This document shows positions 20,484 to 30,559 of a stretch of DNA of 64,000 nt, piece after piece; position 1 is the stretch's first letter, and every line of letters begins with the position of its first letter. The notes beneath the pieces were generated by a model. The model made no database searches, was not told where the DNA came from, and was given only the letters and a program-made list of their open reading frames with translations. This DNA is from Arthrobacter_M sp030063245 (GTDB lineage Bacteria; Actinomycetota; Actinomycetes; Actinomycetales; Micrococcaceae): NCBI RefSeq assembly GCF_051131705.1, contig NZ_CP180316.1, forward strand, positions 1 to 64,000, given 5' to 3'. The position numbers and the translations under genes were made by a program.

Positions 20484-20751
20484 AGGATCTCCTTGACGGG
20501 CAGGCACCAGTGGTGCGCCCTTGCTGTATCGGGGGCAGTCCGGACGCTTGATATCCTGCATAAGGGAGCAGTCCACCGGACCGGATCTGTTCGGTTGCTG
20601 GCTGCAATTCTAGCTGTAAGCGCGGCGAAATCGGGTCACCGGGACTCGAAGCGGAATCCAGGAAGACGGTACTGCTGCTGATGGTCTGCGTATTTCGTTG
20701 GCGTTCACAGTTCAATCCGCTCACCGACTCAACGATAGGTGCCAGAAAACC

Positions 20752-21390
20752 ATGAGCACACGCATTTTAGTCGTCGACAACTACGACAGTTTCGTCTACA
20801 CCCTCGTGGGATACCTTCAGCAGCTCGGTGCCGAAACCACCGTGGTACGCAACGACGACGTGACACTGGCCGAGGCCATGGAACTCGCCGGCCCACGGGA
20901 CGGCGTTCTGATTTCGCCCGGCCCGGGGACCCCGGCCGAGGCAGGCATCTGCATCGAGCTGATCAAATGGTGCGGGCACGAGGCCAAGCCCATGCTGGGG
21001 GTCTGTCTGGGCCATCAGGCGCTGGCGGAGGCCTACGGCGGCAGGGTGACGCACGCCCCGGAACTGATGCACGGCAAGACGTCCCCGGTGGAACATGTAG
21101 GGCGGAACGTCTTCGCCGGTCTGCCGAGCCCCTTCACCGCGACGCGCTACCACTCGCTGGCGGCCGTGCGGGAGTCAATTCCGGCCGAGCTGGAGATCAC
21201 GGCGGCAACGCCTAATGGCGTGGTCATGGGTCTGGCCCACCGCACCGCCCCACTGTATGGCGTGCAGTTCCATCCAGAGTCGGTGCTCACCGAAGGCGGA
21301 TACCTGATGCTGGGCAATTGGCTGGAGTCGCTGGGTCTGGCCGGAGCGGCGGCCAAGGCTGCCGGAATGAGTCCGTTGATCAGCAAATAA
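20752..21390 (+). CDS. trpG: Class I glutamine amidotransferase (PabA/TrpG type)
   Basis: The glutaminase subunit supplies ammonia to aminodeoxychorismate or anthranilate synthase. The 212-residue protein shows LVVDNYDSFVYTL, ISPGPGTPAEAG, the nucleophile Cys in GVCLGHQAL, and the His-Glu pair in QFHPES. ATG 20752 gives the conserved N-terminus. In M. tuberculosis the equivalent gene (Rv0013) also lies between crgA and pknB. Which pathway it serves cannot be told, because no synthase subunit is in the window; it may serve both. Confidence 0.92.
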   Translation: MSTRILVVDNYDSFVYTLVGYLQQLGAETTVVRNDDVTLAEAMELAGPRDGVLISPGPGTPAEAGICIELIKWCGHEAKPMLGVCLGHQALAEAYGGRVTHAPELMHGKTSPVEHVGRNVFAGLPSPFTATRYHSLAAVRESIPAELEITAATPNGVVMGLAHRTAPLYGVQFHPESVLTEGGYLMLGNWLESLGLAGAAAKAAGMSPLISK

Positions 21391-21418
21391 CGGGGCACCT
21401 GTCCCTCGGGGGCGGCGG

Positions 21419-23380
21419 TCAGCCTTTCGGCGCCGCCGAAGCCGTGCAGTCCTTGTTCTTCTTGGAAGCGCAGTCCGACGGCGTCGCTGACGCAGTGGGT
21501 GTGGGTGTGGGTGTTGGCGTTGAGGTCGGGAGTGGTGGTGGTGCAGGGGCCGAGGCAATTACCACCGTGATGGTGGAGAACTGGTCGACGCTGGAGCCGG
21601 CGTCGGCGGACTGATTGGTCACCTTGCCCGCCTCCACCACCGAATTCTCCTTCTCCACAAAGGCCATCTGTAGAGTGCCGGATGCGTTCTTGACGGCCTG
21701 TTCGGCTTCCGCCTGCGTGAAGCCAAACAGCGAGGGCATCGTGACCTTGCCGGTGGATACCATCAGATCCACTTTTGACGCTGCCGCTGCGACCTGTCCG
21801 GGGGAGGGACTCGTGGTCACCACCAGGCCAGCGCCGATGGTTCCGTCATTGACTTGCTTCGTCTCGCCCGGAAGCAGCCCCAGCGCCTTGATCGCGTCCC
21901 GAGCGGTCGCCTCGGTGACATTCACCAGGGAACTGGGAATCTGCACGGTGGACGGCCCATCGGAAATAATCAATTTGATGCTGGACCGTGGATCCACCCG
22001 CTGCCCGGCGGTGGGATCCGTACCAATTGCCTGCCCCTTGGGAAGCGCCTCATCATAGCGGCGCTGCAGCGTAGGCCGCAGGTCGTCGCTGTATAGTTTG
22101 GCCATCGCATCCGTCTCCGCCATGGTGCGCACGGTGGGGATTTGGATCTGGACCGTCGCCGCCGGTTTTGCATTGAATAGGCCGTAAGCGAGCACGCCGC
22201 CCCCGGCCAGCATCAGGGCCAGCAGGACAAAAAGTGTAACAATCCATGCCCGGCGGCGCCGCTTGGAAGTCCGGTCCCGCTCCTTCTCCGCGGGAAGTCC
22301 CAGCGGCAGCGCGTCAGGATCCTCATCCGGGGCGTCCCCGGTGGTGAGGGGGCCTCCGGCGAGCACCTTGGCCATCGCGCGGGTGGAGGGGCCGCCGTCG
22401 TGCGGGTGATCGGCCGCGGCAGGCCGTGGGACACTGCTCACGGCGGTGACCGCGGGCGGCGTGTGCGCGGGCTGGAGACCGTACATTTCGGTCGGCGCCT
22501 CGCTGGCGGAGAAGGGGGACAGCTGCACGCCGCCCTTGGCGGCCCGTAATGCCCGACGGAAAGCGGCAGCATTCTGGAACCGATCGGCCCGATTCTTCTC
22601 CAGGGCGCGCAGCACAACGCTGTCCAGCGCAGGCGAGACCAACGAGTTGAAATAGCTCGGCGCTTCGGGAGTCTCGCGCACATGCTGGTACGCCACGGAA
22701 ACCGGGCTGTCCCCCATGAAGGGTGGGCGTCCGGTGAGCAACTCGTAAAAGAGGCAGGCGGCCGAGTAAAGATCGCTGCGCTCATCCACCGTTTCTCCAC
22801 GCGCCTGCTCGGGCGACAGGTACTGTGCCGTGCCGATCACGGTCTGGGTCTGCGTCATGGTGGCGGATGAATCGGCGATGGCACGGGCAATGCCGAAGTC
22901 CATCACCTTGACGGCATTTCCGTCCTGGGTGACCATCACATTGGCGGGTTTAATGTCACGATGCACGATGCCCGCGCGGTGACTGTACTCCAGCGCGGAC
23001 AGCACGCCCAGGGTGTAGTCGATCGCATGGTCGATGCTCAGTTCCTTGCTCCTGACCAGGTCCCTCAGCGTCCGGCCGGAAACGTATTCCATCACGATGA
23101 ACGGCATTCGGGTGCCGTCGCTCAGGGGGTCACCGACACTGTGGTCACCGGTGTCGTAGACCGCGACGATCGAGGGGTGGTTCAGTCCCGCCACGGCCTG
23201 TGCCTCACGCCGGAACCGGGCCTGCAGCTGCGGGTCCCGGGCCAGGTCCGCGCGCAGCAGTTTGACCGCCACGGTGCGTCCAAGCCTGGTGTCCCGGCCC
23301 ATGTAGACGTCCGCCATGCCGCCGCGGCCCAGCAGCCGGCCCAGTTCATAGCGACCGTTAAGGACGCGCGGGATATTCAT
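21419..23380 (-). CDS. pknB: Ser/Thr protein kinase with PASTA domains (PknB type)
   Basis: PknB is a membrane-bound receptor kinase that senses peptidoglycan fragments and phosphorylates growth and division proteins. The 653-residue protein has a kinase domain with GRGGMADVY (P-loop), catalytic Lys40, HRDIKPAN (Asp142) and DFG (161-163), and an activation loop TQTQTVIGTAQYLSPEQ. After a linker it has one membrane segment near 380-405 and about three extracellular PASTA repeats, ending in a Pro/Thr-rich tail. It is last in the leftward cluster, 97 bases after pknA, so it may have its own ribosome site (GGAAGG). Confidence 0.96.
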   Translation of the reverse strand: MNIPRVLNGRYELGRLLGRGGMADVYMGRDTRLGRTVAVKLLRADLARDPQLQARFRREAQAVAGLNHPSIVAVYDTGDHSVGDPLSDGTRMPFIVMEYVSGRTLRDLVRSKELSIDHAIDYTLGVLSALEYSHRAGIVHRDIKPANVMVTQDGNAVKVMDFGIARAIADSSATMTQTQTVIGTAQYLSPEQARGETVDERSDLYSAACLFYELLTGRPPFMGDSPVSVAYQHVRETPEAPSYFNSLVSPALDSVVLRALEKNRADRFQNAAAFRRALRAAKGGVQLSPFSASEAPTEMYGLQPAHTPPAVTAVSSVPRPAAADHPHDGGPSTRAMAKVLAGGPLTTGDAPDEDPDALPLGLPAEKERDRTSKRRRRAWIVTLFVLLALMLAGGGVLAYGLFNAKPAATVQIQIPTVRTMAETDAMAKLYSDDLRPTLQRRYDEALPKGQAIGTDPTAGQRVDPRSSIKLIISDGPSTVQIPSSLVNVTEATARDAIKALGLLPGETKQVNDGTIGAGLVVTTSPSPGQVAAAASKVDLMVSTGKVTMPSLFGFTQAEAEQAVKNASGTLQMAFVEKENSVVEAGKVTNQSADAGSSVDQFSTITVVIASAPAPPPLPTSTPTPTPTPTASATPSDCASKKNKDCTASAAPKG

Positions 23381-23477
23381 GGATCAGCGGTCCCTTCCGT
23401 GTGACGAGGTCATTGTGATGCAATTAATCTGATGCGGTTAAGGTGCTTGCGGGTGAAGCACGACGGCGGCGGGTTGC

Positions 23478-25451
23478 CTAGGGTGCGGGGGCAGGTGCCT
23501 GGGGGTCGACGGGGGCAGGTGCCTGGGGGTCGACAGGTGCGGGGGCCTGTGGGGCAACAGGTGCGGGTGCCTGTGGGGCAACAGGTGCGGGTGCCTGTGG
23601 GGCAACAGGTGCGGGTGCCTGTGGGGGAACAGGTGCAGATGCGGTGGGCGCGGCGGTACACGTGGTTCCGGGTGTCTCGGCGGCCTTGCAGGGCGTTGGT
23701 ACCGTCGCACGTGGGCCGGTGGAGGAGATTACATAGTTCACCACCGAACCCTTGACAACGGAGACACCCGACTGCGGTGACACCGAGATCACGTCACCTT
23801 TGGCCACTGTGTCACTTGGCTGCTGGGTGGCCGTACCGAGAACGAGACCTGCCTGGGTCAGGGCACTGTTCAGCTCGGCGACAGTAGCACCCGGTGAGAC
23901 CGCGGGAACAGTCACCATATCCGGTCCCTTGGAGTATGTCACCGTGATGGTGCTGCCCTTTTCGACGGTACCCGCCGGGTCGATGCCGGTGACAACGTTG
24001 ACCGCGTTAGTCGAATCGAAGACCGGATTGGCCTTCACCTGCATCCCCAAATTGGTGAGAGCGGTCTGGACTTCGCTGAACGGCCTGCCGTTGTACTGGT
24101 CGGGGAAGAGCGTGACCAAGTCGGAGGCAGTCGTAGGAGGGGCTGTTGTGGGGCTGATGGCGGTCGGACTGACCTTGGTGCTGGTCGGCGCCGCGCTTGC
24201 GTGGGTCACGGTGGCACTCGTGCCGGGACTGGATGTTACCGGCGTCGACTTGGGCGTGAAGACTCCCAACTGCTGCAGCAGCACCATCGCGATGACAAAG
24301 AGCAGCAGCAGGATCAGGGCAACAAGCGGCCAGGTCCACGGGCTGCGGTCCCGTCTGGCAGGAGTCTCTCCGTCGGATTCGCCGTTGTCGTCATCCTCCC
24401 AGGCACGCTCCGCCGTCAGAGCCTCCACGCGGGAGAGCGAATTGCCGTTACCGGCGTCGGCACTGATGGCAGTGGCCGCCACGGTGGGCAGGGCCGACGT
24501 TGCCATGGCGGATTGATCCGCCGGGACAGCCGTTGTCGCGGCGGTTCCCTGCAGGTCCACGGGAGCGGTGATGGGCCCGGTGGTAGATTCGAAGAGCAGC
24601 ATCCCAGGCGCGGCCGCATGGGCAGCCTTGATGTCGCCGTTGCGGATGGCCTCCGCCGCGTCGGCCAGTTTGTTGGCATTGGCGGGGCGGTTGGCCGGGT
24701 CCTTGGCCAGCATGGACATCAGCAATGCACGGACCGGGGTCGGAAGGGTTTCCGGCAGCGGCGGCGGGGCATCATTGACCTGGGCCAGGGCAATCGCGAT
24801 CTGCGATTCGCCGGAGAAAGGCCGATGGCCGGTGATGCACTCGTAACCGATGATGCCGAGGGAATAGATGTCGCTGGAACCGGTGGCGATTTGCCCGGTG
24901 GCCTGCTCCGGGGCCAGGTACTGCGCCGTGCCCATGACCTGGCCGGTCTGGGTGAGGGGGACTTGGTCCGCGAGCCGGGCGATGCCGAAGTCGGTGATCT
25001 TGACGCGGCCCTCGGGAGTGATCAACAGGTTTCCGGGCTTCACATCCCGGTGCACCAGCCCCTGCGCATGCGCGACGGACAGCGCCCGGGCGGTCTGTGC
25101 AATGATCGACAGCGTTCGGTCCGAGGAGAGCACATGTTCGTGTTCGATGATGCTGGACAGCGGATCCCCGGGCACCAGCTCCATCACCAAGTACGCCGAG
25201 CCGTCCTCTTCGCCATAATCAAAGACATTGGCGATGCCGACGTGGTTCAGTAAGGCAGTGTGGCGGGCCTCCGCCCGGAACCGCTCCCGGAAGCCCGGAT
25301 CCCCCGTGTACTCCTCCTTAAGGATTTTGATAGCCACAGTCCGGCCCAGGACCAGGTCCTTTGCCCGCCAGACCTCGCCCATCCCACCAATCGCAATGCG
25401 TGATGTGAGCTGGAACCTGCCGCCTAAGGTGATTCCCGAAGTAGGCCTCAC
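23478..25451 (-). CDS. pknA: Ser/Thr protein kinase, PknA-position, with PASTA domains
   Basis: This 657-residue kinase has GGMGEVWRAKD and AIKIL near the N-terminus, HRDVKPGN, DFGIARLA and the APE-like TAQYLAPEQ motif. A membrane segment (WPLVALILLLLFVIAMVLL) precedes two PASTA repeats and an (APAPVAPQ)n tail. M. tuberculosis PknA has no PASTA domains, so the extracellular part is a real difference. The GTG start overlaps the pbpA stop by four bases (GTGA). It is expected to phosphorylate cell-shape and division proteins with PknB. Confidence 0.94.
   Translation of the reverse strand: MRPTSGITLGGRFQLTSRIAIGGMGEVWRAKDLVLGRTVAIKILKEEYTGDPGFRERFRAEARHTALLNHVGIANVFDYGEEDGSAYLVMELVPGDPLSSIIEHEHVLSSDRTLSIIAQTARALSVAHAQGLVHRDVKPGNLLITPEGRVKITDFGIARLADQVPLTQTGQVMGTAQYLAPEQATGQIATGSSDIYSLGIIGYECITGHRPFSGESQIAIALAQVNDAPPPLPETLPTPVRALLMSMLAKDPANRPANANKLADAAEAIRNGDIKAAHAAAPGMLLFESTTGPITAPVDLQGTAATTAVPADQSAMATSALPTVAATAISADAGNGNSLSRVEALTAERAWEDDDNGESDGETPARRDRSPWTWPLVALILLLLFVIAMVLLQQLGVFTPKSTPVTSSPGTSATVTHASAAPTSTKVSPTAISPTTAPPTTASDLVTLFPDQYNGRPFSEVQTALTNLGMQVKANPVFDSTNAVNVVTGIDPAGTVEKGSTITVTYSKGPDMVTVPAVSPGATVAELNSALTQAGLVLGTATQQPSDTVAKGDVISVSPQSGVSVVKGSVVNYVISSTGPRATVPTPCKAAETPGTTCTAAPTASAPVPPQAPAPVAPQAPAPVAPQAPAPVAPQAPAPVDPQAPAPVDPQAPAPAP
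23480..23640. repeat. 24-bp tandem repeats in the pknA C-terminus
   Basis: About six tandem 24-base units encode the octapeptide APAPVAPQ or APAPVDPQ on the minus strand. The central copies are identical, suggesting recent expansion. They form an extended, proline-rich extracellular tail after the last PASTA repeat of PknA, suited to spanning the cell wall. Confidence 0.9.
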
Positions 25452-26908
25452 TTATTCAACACCGCCTCGATAAGTTTGCTTGCGTTAGGACTGGTCAACT
25501 GTGCTCCGGTGGCGATATCGACATTCGCCATGACGATCGATACCACCACTTGAGGGTCTTGCGCCGGGGCGAATCCAGTGAACCAGGCGTTGTTGTTCAC
25601 AACGCCGGGAATACCCTCGGCGGTGCCGGTCTTTCCCGCCACCTCGATGCCCGGGACGCTCGCCGCGTGGGCGATGCCCTTGTCCACCACGTTGGTCATC
25701 CATTGGGTCATCTGGGCGGCAATCTCCCGAGTGGTGGACTGGCGCAGCACCTGCGGGGTCAGCTCTTGGACGGGCTTAAGGTCCGGAGTGCGGATGGTCT
25801 TGACCATGTTCGGTTTCATTTGCGTTCCGCCGTTTGCGATGGCCGCCGTCATCATCGCTATCTGCAGCGGGGTCGCCTGAACATCCTGCTGACCGACGGC
25901 GCTGCGGGCCAGCTCCGCCGGCCCGAGCTGTCCCTTGCTGCCGGGGAACTTGCTGGCGGTGACCTGGTCGGGAATAAACAGCGAGTTGTCGCTGAAACCG
26001 AACTTATTGGCCTGGTCGGTAATCGCATTCTGGCCAAGATCCAGCGCGATCTGGGCAAATGGCGTGTTGCAGGATTGTTCCAGGACGAACGAAAAATCGG
26101 CCTCGCTGTTGGCCGCGCAACCGCCGTTGACGTAGTTGGGCAGCGTCGCGTCCGTCCCGGCGAAACTCAGGGCGGGCGGGTTCGGCAGGACGGAGTCCTT
26201 GGTGTACTTGCCCGAGGCCAGGGCAGCGGCGGTGTCCACGAGCTTGAAAACAGAACCCGGGGAATACAGTTTCGTGTACGCACTGGAACCGAACATATTA
26301 ATGCCGTCGATTCCCAGCAGCTTGTTGTAGTTTTCCGTCACCGCGGCAAAATTGTGGCTGGCCAGCAGATTCGTATCGTAGGACGGCTTGGAGACCATGG
26401 CGATGATGGCACCGGTCTTGGGATTCATCACCACGATGGATCCCTTCTGCCCGTCCGGAATCATGTCGTACGCCATCTGCTGGATCGTCGGATCAATGGT
26501 CAGCTCCACCGACCGTCCCTTGGGCTGGGCGCCGGAGAGCAGCGATACCACACGGTCGTAGAAGGCACCGGGCGTCTCGCCGGTCAACTGCGGATTCTCC
26601 GCCTTTTCGATCCCGTACTGTCCATATGCCTGGGAGAAGAATCCGGTCAAGCCGGCATACAGCTCCGGCTGGTTATAGACACGCTGGAATTTGCACTTGT
26701 CGGTGGACGGAACGGACTCGGCAATCGGCTGACCGCCGACCAGAATCGAGCCACGGTCGTTACAGAACTGCTGAATCAGCCCACGGCTGTTCAACGCGTT
26801 GTTTTTGAGATCGTCGACGGCAAAGAACTGCACATAGGTGATCGAGCCGAAGACCAAGGCAAAGAGCACTATGGCGACGACCCACGAATTGCGGATGGCC
26901 TGGTTCAC
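25448..26908 (-). CDS. pbpA: Class B penicillin-binding protein (PbpA type)
   Basis: A D,D-transpeptidase that crosslinks peptidoglycan, paired with the RodA glycosyltransferase. The 486-residue protein has one N-terminal membrane anchor (residues 9-30), a dimerisation region, and a transpeptidase domain with SVFK (SxxK, active Ser in SPGSVFK), SCN (SxN) and KTG in AGKTGTAEG. The GTG start overlaps the rodA stop by four bases. The active site is outside the membrane. Confidence 0.96.
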   Translation of the reverse strand: MNQAIRNSWVVAIVLFALVFGSITYVQFFAVDDLKNNALNSRGLIQQFCNDRGSILVGGQPIAESVPSTDKCKFQRVYNQPELYAGLTGFFSQAYGQYGIEKAENPQLTGETPGAFYDRVVSLLSGAQPKGRSVELTIDPTIQQMAYDMIPDGQKGSIVVMNPKTGAIIAMVSKPSYDTNLLASHNFAAVTENYNKLLGIDGINMFGSSAYTKLYSPGSVFKLVDTAAALASGKYTKDSVLPNPPALSFAGTDATLPNYVNGGCAANSEADFSFVLEQSCNTPFAQIALDLGQNAITDQANKFGFSDNSLFIPDQVTASKFPGSKGQLGPAELARSAVGQQDVQATPLQIAMMTAAIANGGTQMKPNMVKTIRTPDLKPVQELTPQVLRQSTTREIAAQMTQWMTNVVDKGIAHAASVPGIEVAGKTGTAEGIPGVVNNNAWFTGFAPAQDPQVVVSIVMANVDIATGAQLTSPNASKLIEAVLNK

Positions 26909-28350
26909 GGTTTGTTCACCGCCTCGTTAGGAGCCTTGATGGAACGCGGAGTCGGCACACGGGATCCGGCGGATGCCGCACCTGCGGGCTGCCCGTGGGG
27001 CGTACCGGCATCCTTCGGCGCGGATGTGGAAATAGGCCGCCGCGCGGCATCGGAAATCAGCAGCAGCAGCGCCACGATTATCCAGTTGGCCAGCAGCGAG
27101 GAGCCGCCGGCTGCGAGGAACGGTGTCGTCAATCCGGTCAGCGGAATCAACCGGGTCACGCCGCCAATAACGACGAAACACTGCAGCCCAATAGCGAAAG
27201 AAAGGCCGACGGCGAGTAGTTTGCCGAAGGCGTCCCGGGTGCCGAGCGCGGCCCGGAAACCGCGGGTGATGAGCAGCAGGTACATCAATACGACGGCGAA
27301 CAGGCCGATCATGCCCAGTTCTTCGCCGAGGGACGCGATGATCATGTCGCTGTTGGCCAACGGGACGATGTCCGGGCGGCCCTGCCCCAGTCCGGAACCG
27401 ACCAGGCCACCGCTGGCCATCCCGAACAATCCCTGCACAATCTGGTAGCTGCTGCCGACACTCCGTCCGATGACCTCTGGGTCAAAGGCATGCGCCCATG
27501 TGTTGACTCGCAAACCGACGTGCGGGAAGATCCTGATTGCCATGAAACCGCCGAAGGCTATCAGCACCAGCCCGATCATGACCCAGCTGATCCGGCTGGT
27601 GGCCACGTAGATCATAATCATGAAAAGCCCGAAAAACAGCACTGACGTGCCGATGTCGTGTTGAAAGACGAGAACGCCGACGCTCGCCAGCCACGCGACG
27701 ATCATAGGTCCCAGATCACGGGCCCGCGGCAGCTGGAGGGGACCGACTTTCTTTCCGGCCAGCAGGATCAGGTCACGGTTCGAGGATAGGTACCCCGCGA
27801 AGAATACTGCAAGGGTGATCTTGGCGATTTCGCCCGGTTGGAAGGAATTGTCTCCGATTCTGATCCAGACGCTGGCCCCGTTGACGTCGCCGGCGCTGAT
27901 GCCGGGAATGAGGGGCAGAAGGAGCAGTACGACGCTGACGATGAGGGAAATATAGGTGAACCGCCGCAGGATGCGATGGTTACGGAGGAACCAGATGACC
28001 GCCACCGCAGCAACAACCGCCACCGTGGTCCATAACCATTGACGCGGTCCGGCGGAGTCGCCGGTGGCTATGTCCAGCCGGTGAATCATGGCCAGTCCGA
28101 TGCCGTTCAGGGCAACCACAACCGGAAGTATTACCGGATCAGCATATTTAGCCCGAAGGCGCAGCGACATATGCATGGCCAGGGCGAGAACCGCCAGCAC
28201 CGCCGCCTGCGAGTAAAAATCCGAATCGAAGGGGCGGTCCAAGTTGATATCCACGAGAGCGTTGGCGGAAATTCCGACGCCCAAAGCCAATATCAGGAGC
28301 AGCAGTTCGATATTCCGCCTCGGTTTGGCGACGGTCTGCAGTTGACTCAT
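26905..28350 (-). CDS. rodA: FtsW/RodA/SpoVE peptidoglycan polymerase
   Basis: SEDS proteins polymerise lipid II into glycan strands. The 481-residue protein has about ten to twelve membrane segments and the family motifs GDVNGASVWIRIG, FQPGEIAKITLAVF and the C-terminal GGSSLLANWIIVALLL. ATG 28350 is preferred over the open frame to 28368 because it overlaps the pstP stop as ATGA and has GGGAGG seven bases upstream. It acts with PbpA. The Pro/Ala-rich last 45 residues are cytoplasmic. Confidence 0.95.
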   Translation of the reverse strand: MSQLQTVAKPRRNIELLLLILALGVGISANALVDINLDRPFDSDFYSQAAVLAVLALAMHMSLRLRAKYADPVILPVVVALNGIGLAMIHRLDIATGDSAGPRQWLWTTVAVVAAVAVIWFLRNHRILRRFTYISLIVSVVLLLLPLIPGISAGDVNGASVWIRIGDNSFQPGEIAKITLAVFFAGYLSSNRDLILLAGKKVGPLQLPRARDLGPMIVAWLASVGVLVFQHDIGTSVLFFGLFMIMIYVATSRISWVMIGLVLIAFGGFMAIRIFPHVGLRVNTWAHAFDPEVIGRSVGSSYQIVQGLFGMASGGLVGSGLGQGRPDIVPLANSDMIIASLGEELGMIGLFAVVLMYLLLITRGFRAALGTRDAFGKLLAVGLSFAIGLQCFVVIGGVTRLIPLTGLTTPFLAAGGSSLLANWIIVALLLLISDAARRPISTSAPKDAGTPHGQPAGAASAGSRVPTPRSIKAPNEAVNKP

Positions 28351-30083
28351 TGAGAACCTCCCACACATGCTCTTCTGGTTGCTCCGGTCGGGGCGGTGGA
28401 TGCGGCCCCTCCGCTCGGCGCGGTGGATGCGGTCCCGCCCGTCGAACCCGCGGGGGCGGGGCCTGTCGAGACCGCCGGCGAGGGCGAGGGGCAGGGGGGA
28501 GCTCCGGTACCGGTGCCCAGCTGCAGATCAATGATGATCTGTTGTGCGTCGGCAAGGCCGGCGGCCGGAACTGTCTGGGCAACGCGCTGCTGGGAGAAAT
28601 CCGGCAGTGTGGAAACGTCGACGCCCGTTTCACGGTAAACATGGGACAGCGCAATGGGTCCCAGAGACTGCGACACGCCGTTAAAGATCGCCACGTGTCC
28701 ATTGGCCTGGCCCACATAATAGCGGGTCTGGGTCCACGCATAACCGAGCCACAGGCCCAGGATCAGGACCACCAGCACGACGGCGGCGATCACCGTCCAG
28801 AGAACATTCCGCCGCCGGGGCGGAATGGAATTTTCGGTTTCGTAGCCATCGTCCGTTTCATCCTCGGGCACGGATTCAGGCTTATGGGTGAGGACCGCCG
28901 CGGCCCTTAGCGCTGCCGGGCGGCCGGCAAGTGCGGGGATTTTACCTTCGGCGGCGGCCGTGACGGCTGCGCCCACCAGTTCATGTGGACGGCCGGCAAG
29001 TTCGGCGCTGATGACCTCGGCACTCAGATGTGCACCCAATTCGGCGGACTCTTCGTCCACCGCCTCGCCCGTCGGGGGAGCCGCAGGTCCGGCAGAATAC
29101 ACAGCGGCTCCCGGCTGGGCGTGTGCCGCGCCGTCGACATCTGCCCTGTCAGCCTGCACGCTGTAAGGGTGCACGCTGTCAGCCTGCATGGTGCCTACCT
29201 CCACGCCGGCAACCTCGACCGGGCGCTTTCGCTCGGCAAGCACAGCGGCGGGCGCGGCTCGGACGGCAGGAGGTGCCGCCGTCGGCCCTTCGTTGCGGCC
29301 GGGAACGGGCAATGCGGGCAGCCTGGCGGTGTCAAGGTCCTCCGCCGTGGCCTCCGCGACTTCAAAAACGACCACGGTGATGTTGTCGGGCGCGCCGGCG
29401 GCAAGTGTCAGCTCTATCAGTGTGTCCGCGCAGTCGGCAAGACTGCGCGTATTGCGGACCACCTCCTCCACTGTCTCGTGGCGTACGAAATTCAGCCCGT
29501 CCGAACACAACAGCCAGCGCTCGCCCGGAACGGCATCGAAGGTGGTCAGGTCCAGCTCGGGGGACGCATCGACGTCGCCGAGCACCCGCATGAGCACGTT
29601 CTTGTGCGGATGGCTTTCGGCTTCCTCCGGACGCAGCCGGCCCTCATCGATCATGCGCTGAACGAAGGTGTGGTCCTTACTGATCTGCTCAAAAACGCCG
29701 TCTTTGAGCCGGTACGCGCGGGAATCACCTATGTGGGCGAATTCCAGCCTGGCACCGGAGAGCAGCAGCGCCGTCACCGTAGTGCCCATGCCCGCCAATT
29801 TGGGGTTTACATCAACGAGGTCAGAGAGCAGCGAGTTGGCCGTCTGGATCTCGTCGGCCAAGTAGGTACCCGCGTCGCCCTGATATCCATCCCGGTCCAG
29901 GTGAATCAGATCCAGCACTGTCGAGGCGCTGGCAACATCTCCGCCGGCGTGGCCACCCATACCGTCGGCTACGACGGCCAGATAATGGCCGGCATATGCG
30001 GAGTCGTCGTTCTTGGCCCGGACCTTGCCAACGTCTGAGCGCGCGGCATAGCGCAGGACCAGTGGGCGTTCAGCCATGATCAC
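28347..30083 (-). CDS. pstP: PP2C-family Ser/Thr phosphatase PstP
   Basis: PstP reverses PknA and PknB phosphorylation. The catalytic domain covers about 1-240 with the metal-binding motifs KNDDSAYAGHYLAVVADGMG and GGHAGGD, then HIGDSRAYRL and GAPDNITVVV. A long linker, one membrane segment near 428-450 (VLWTVIAAVVLVVLILGLW) and a Ser/Thr/Pro/Gly-rich extracellular C-terminus follow. GTG 30083 overlaps the fhaB stop; ATG 30077 (MAERPLVLRYAARSDVG) is also possible. At 578 residues the linker is longer than in mycobacteria. Confidence 0.95.
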   Translation of the reverse strand: MIMAERPLVLRYAARSDVGKVRAKNDDSAYAGHYLAVVADGMGGHAGGDVASASTVLDLIHLDRDGYQGDAGTYLADEIQTANSLLSDLVDVNPKLAGMGTTVTALLLSGARLEFAHIGDSRAYRLKDGVFEQISKDHTFVQRMIDEGRLRPEEAESHPHKNVLMRVLGDVDASPELDLTTFDAVPGERWLLCSDGLNFVRHETVEEVVRNTRSLADCADTLIELTLAAGAPDNITVVVFEVAEATAEDLDTARLPALPVPGRNEGPTAAPPAVRAAPAAVLAERKRPVEVAGVEVGTMQADSVHPYSVQADRADVDGAAHAQPGAAVYSAGPAAPPTGEAVDEESAELGAHLSAEVISAELAGRPHELVGAAVTAAAEGKIPALAGRPAALRAAAVLTHKPESVPEDETDDGYETENSIPPRRRNVLWTVIAAVVLVVLILGLWLGYAWTQTRYYVGQANGHVAIFNGVSQSLGPIALSHVYRETGVDVSTLPDFSQQRVAQTVPAAGLADAQQIIIDLQLGTGTGAPPCPSPSPAVSTGPAPAGSTGGTASTAPSGGAASTAPTGATRRACVGGSQ

Positions 30084-30559
30084 GGCCTCAATTCAATGAC
30101 CGTCTTACCGATCCGAACCGGGACGCCGAGCTCCACGGGCAACGCCCGGGTCAGCTGCTGATCGCCCAGATACGTGCCGTTTGTCGAGCCGAGATCCTCA
30201 ATGAACCAGCGGCTGCCCTGCGGGAACAGGCGTGCGTGCCGGCCGGAGGCGTAGTCATCTTCAAGGACCAGGGTGGCTTCCTGTGCACGTCCGAGCAGAA
30301 TCGGCGTTCCGGTCAGCTCCAATGTATGCCCGGCCAGCGGGCCCTCCGTCACGACAAGACGGTGCGCCTGAGCACGGGCCGGAGGCTGCTCATCCACCAG
30401 TTCGGGATGTTTGCGGGCCTGCCGGGCGGTGGGTGTTCCAACCTTCGTCATGCGGCCGATCACGAGATCCCGGCGCATGGCGCTCACCACGCTGAAGATC
30501 ATGACCCACAGCAGCAGGAGGAAACCGAAGCGCAAAACGGTGACGGTCAGTTCGCTCAT
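30080..30559 (-). CDS. fhaB: FHA domain protein FhaB (FipA type)
   Basis: The 159-residue protein has an N-terminal membrane segment (VLRFGFLLLLWVMIFSVV) and a C-terminal FHA domain, with ILLGRAQEATLVLEDDYASGRHARL and GSTNGTYLG. FHA domains bind phosphothreonine, so this protein probably recruits kinase substrates to the division site. It overlaps fhaA upstream as ATGA and pstP downstream as GTGA. Confidence 0.94.
   Translation of the reverse strand: MSELTVTVLRFGFLLLLWVMIFSVVSAMRRDLVIGRMTKVGTPTARQARKHPELVDEQPPARAQAHRLVVTEGPLAGHTLELTGTPILLGRAQEATLVLEDDYASGRHARLFPQGSRWFIEDLGSTNGTYLGDQQLTRALPVELGVPVRIGKTVIELRP

Noticed and set aside
23432..23755. Tandem repeats as a possible CRISPR array
   Set aside because: The 24-base units are contiguous with no spacers and encode APAPVAPQ in PknA.
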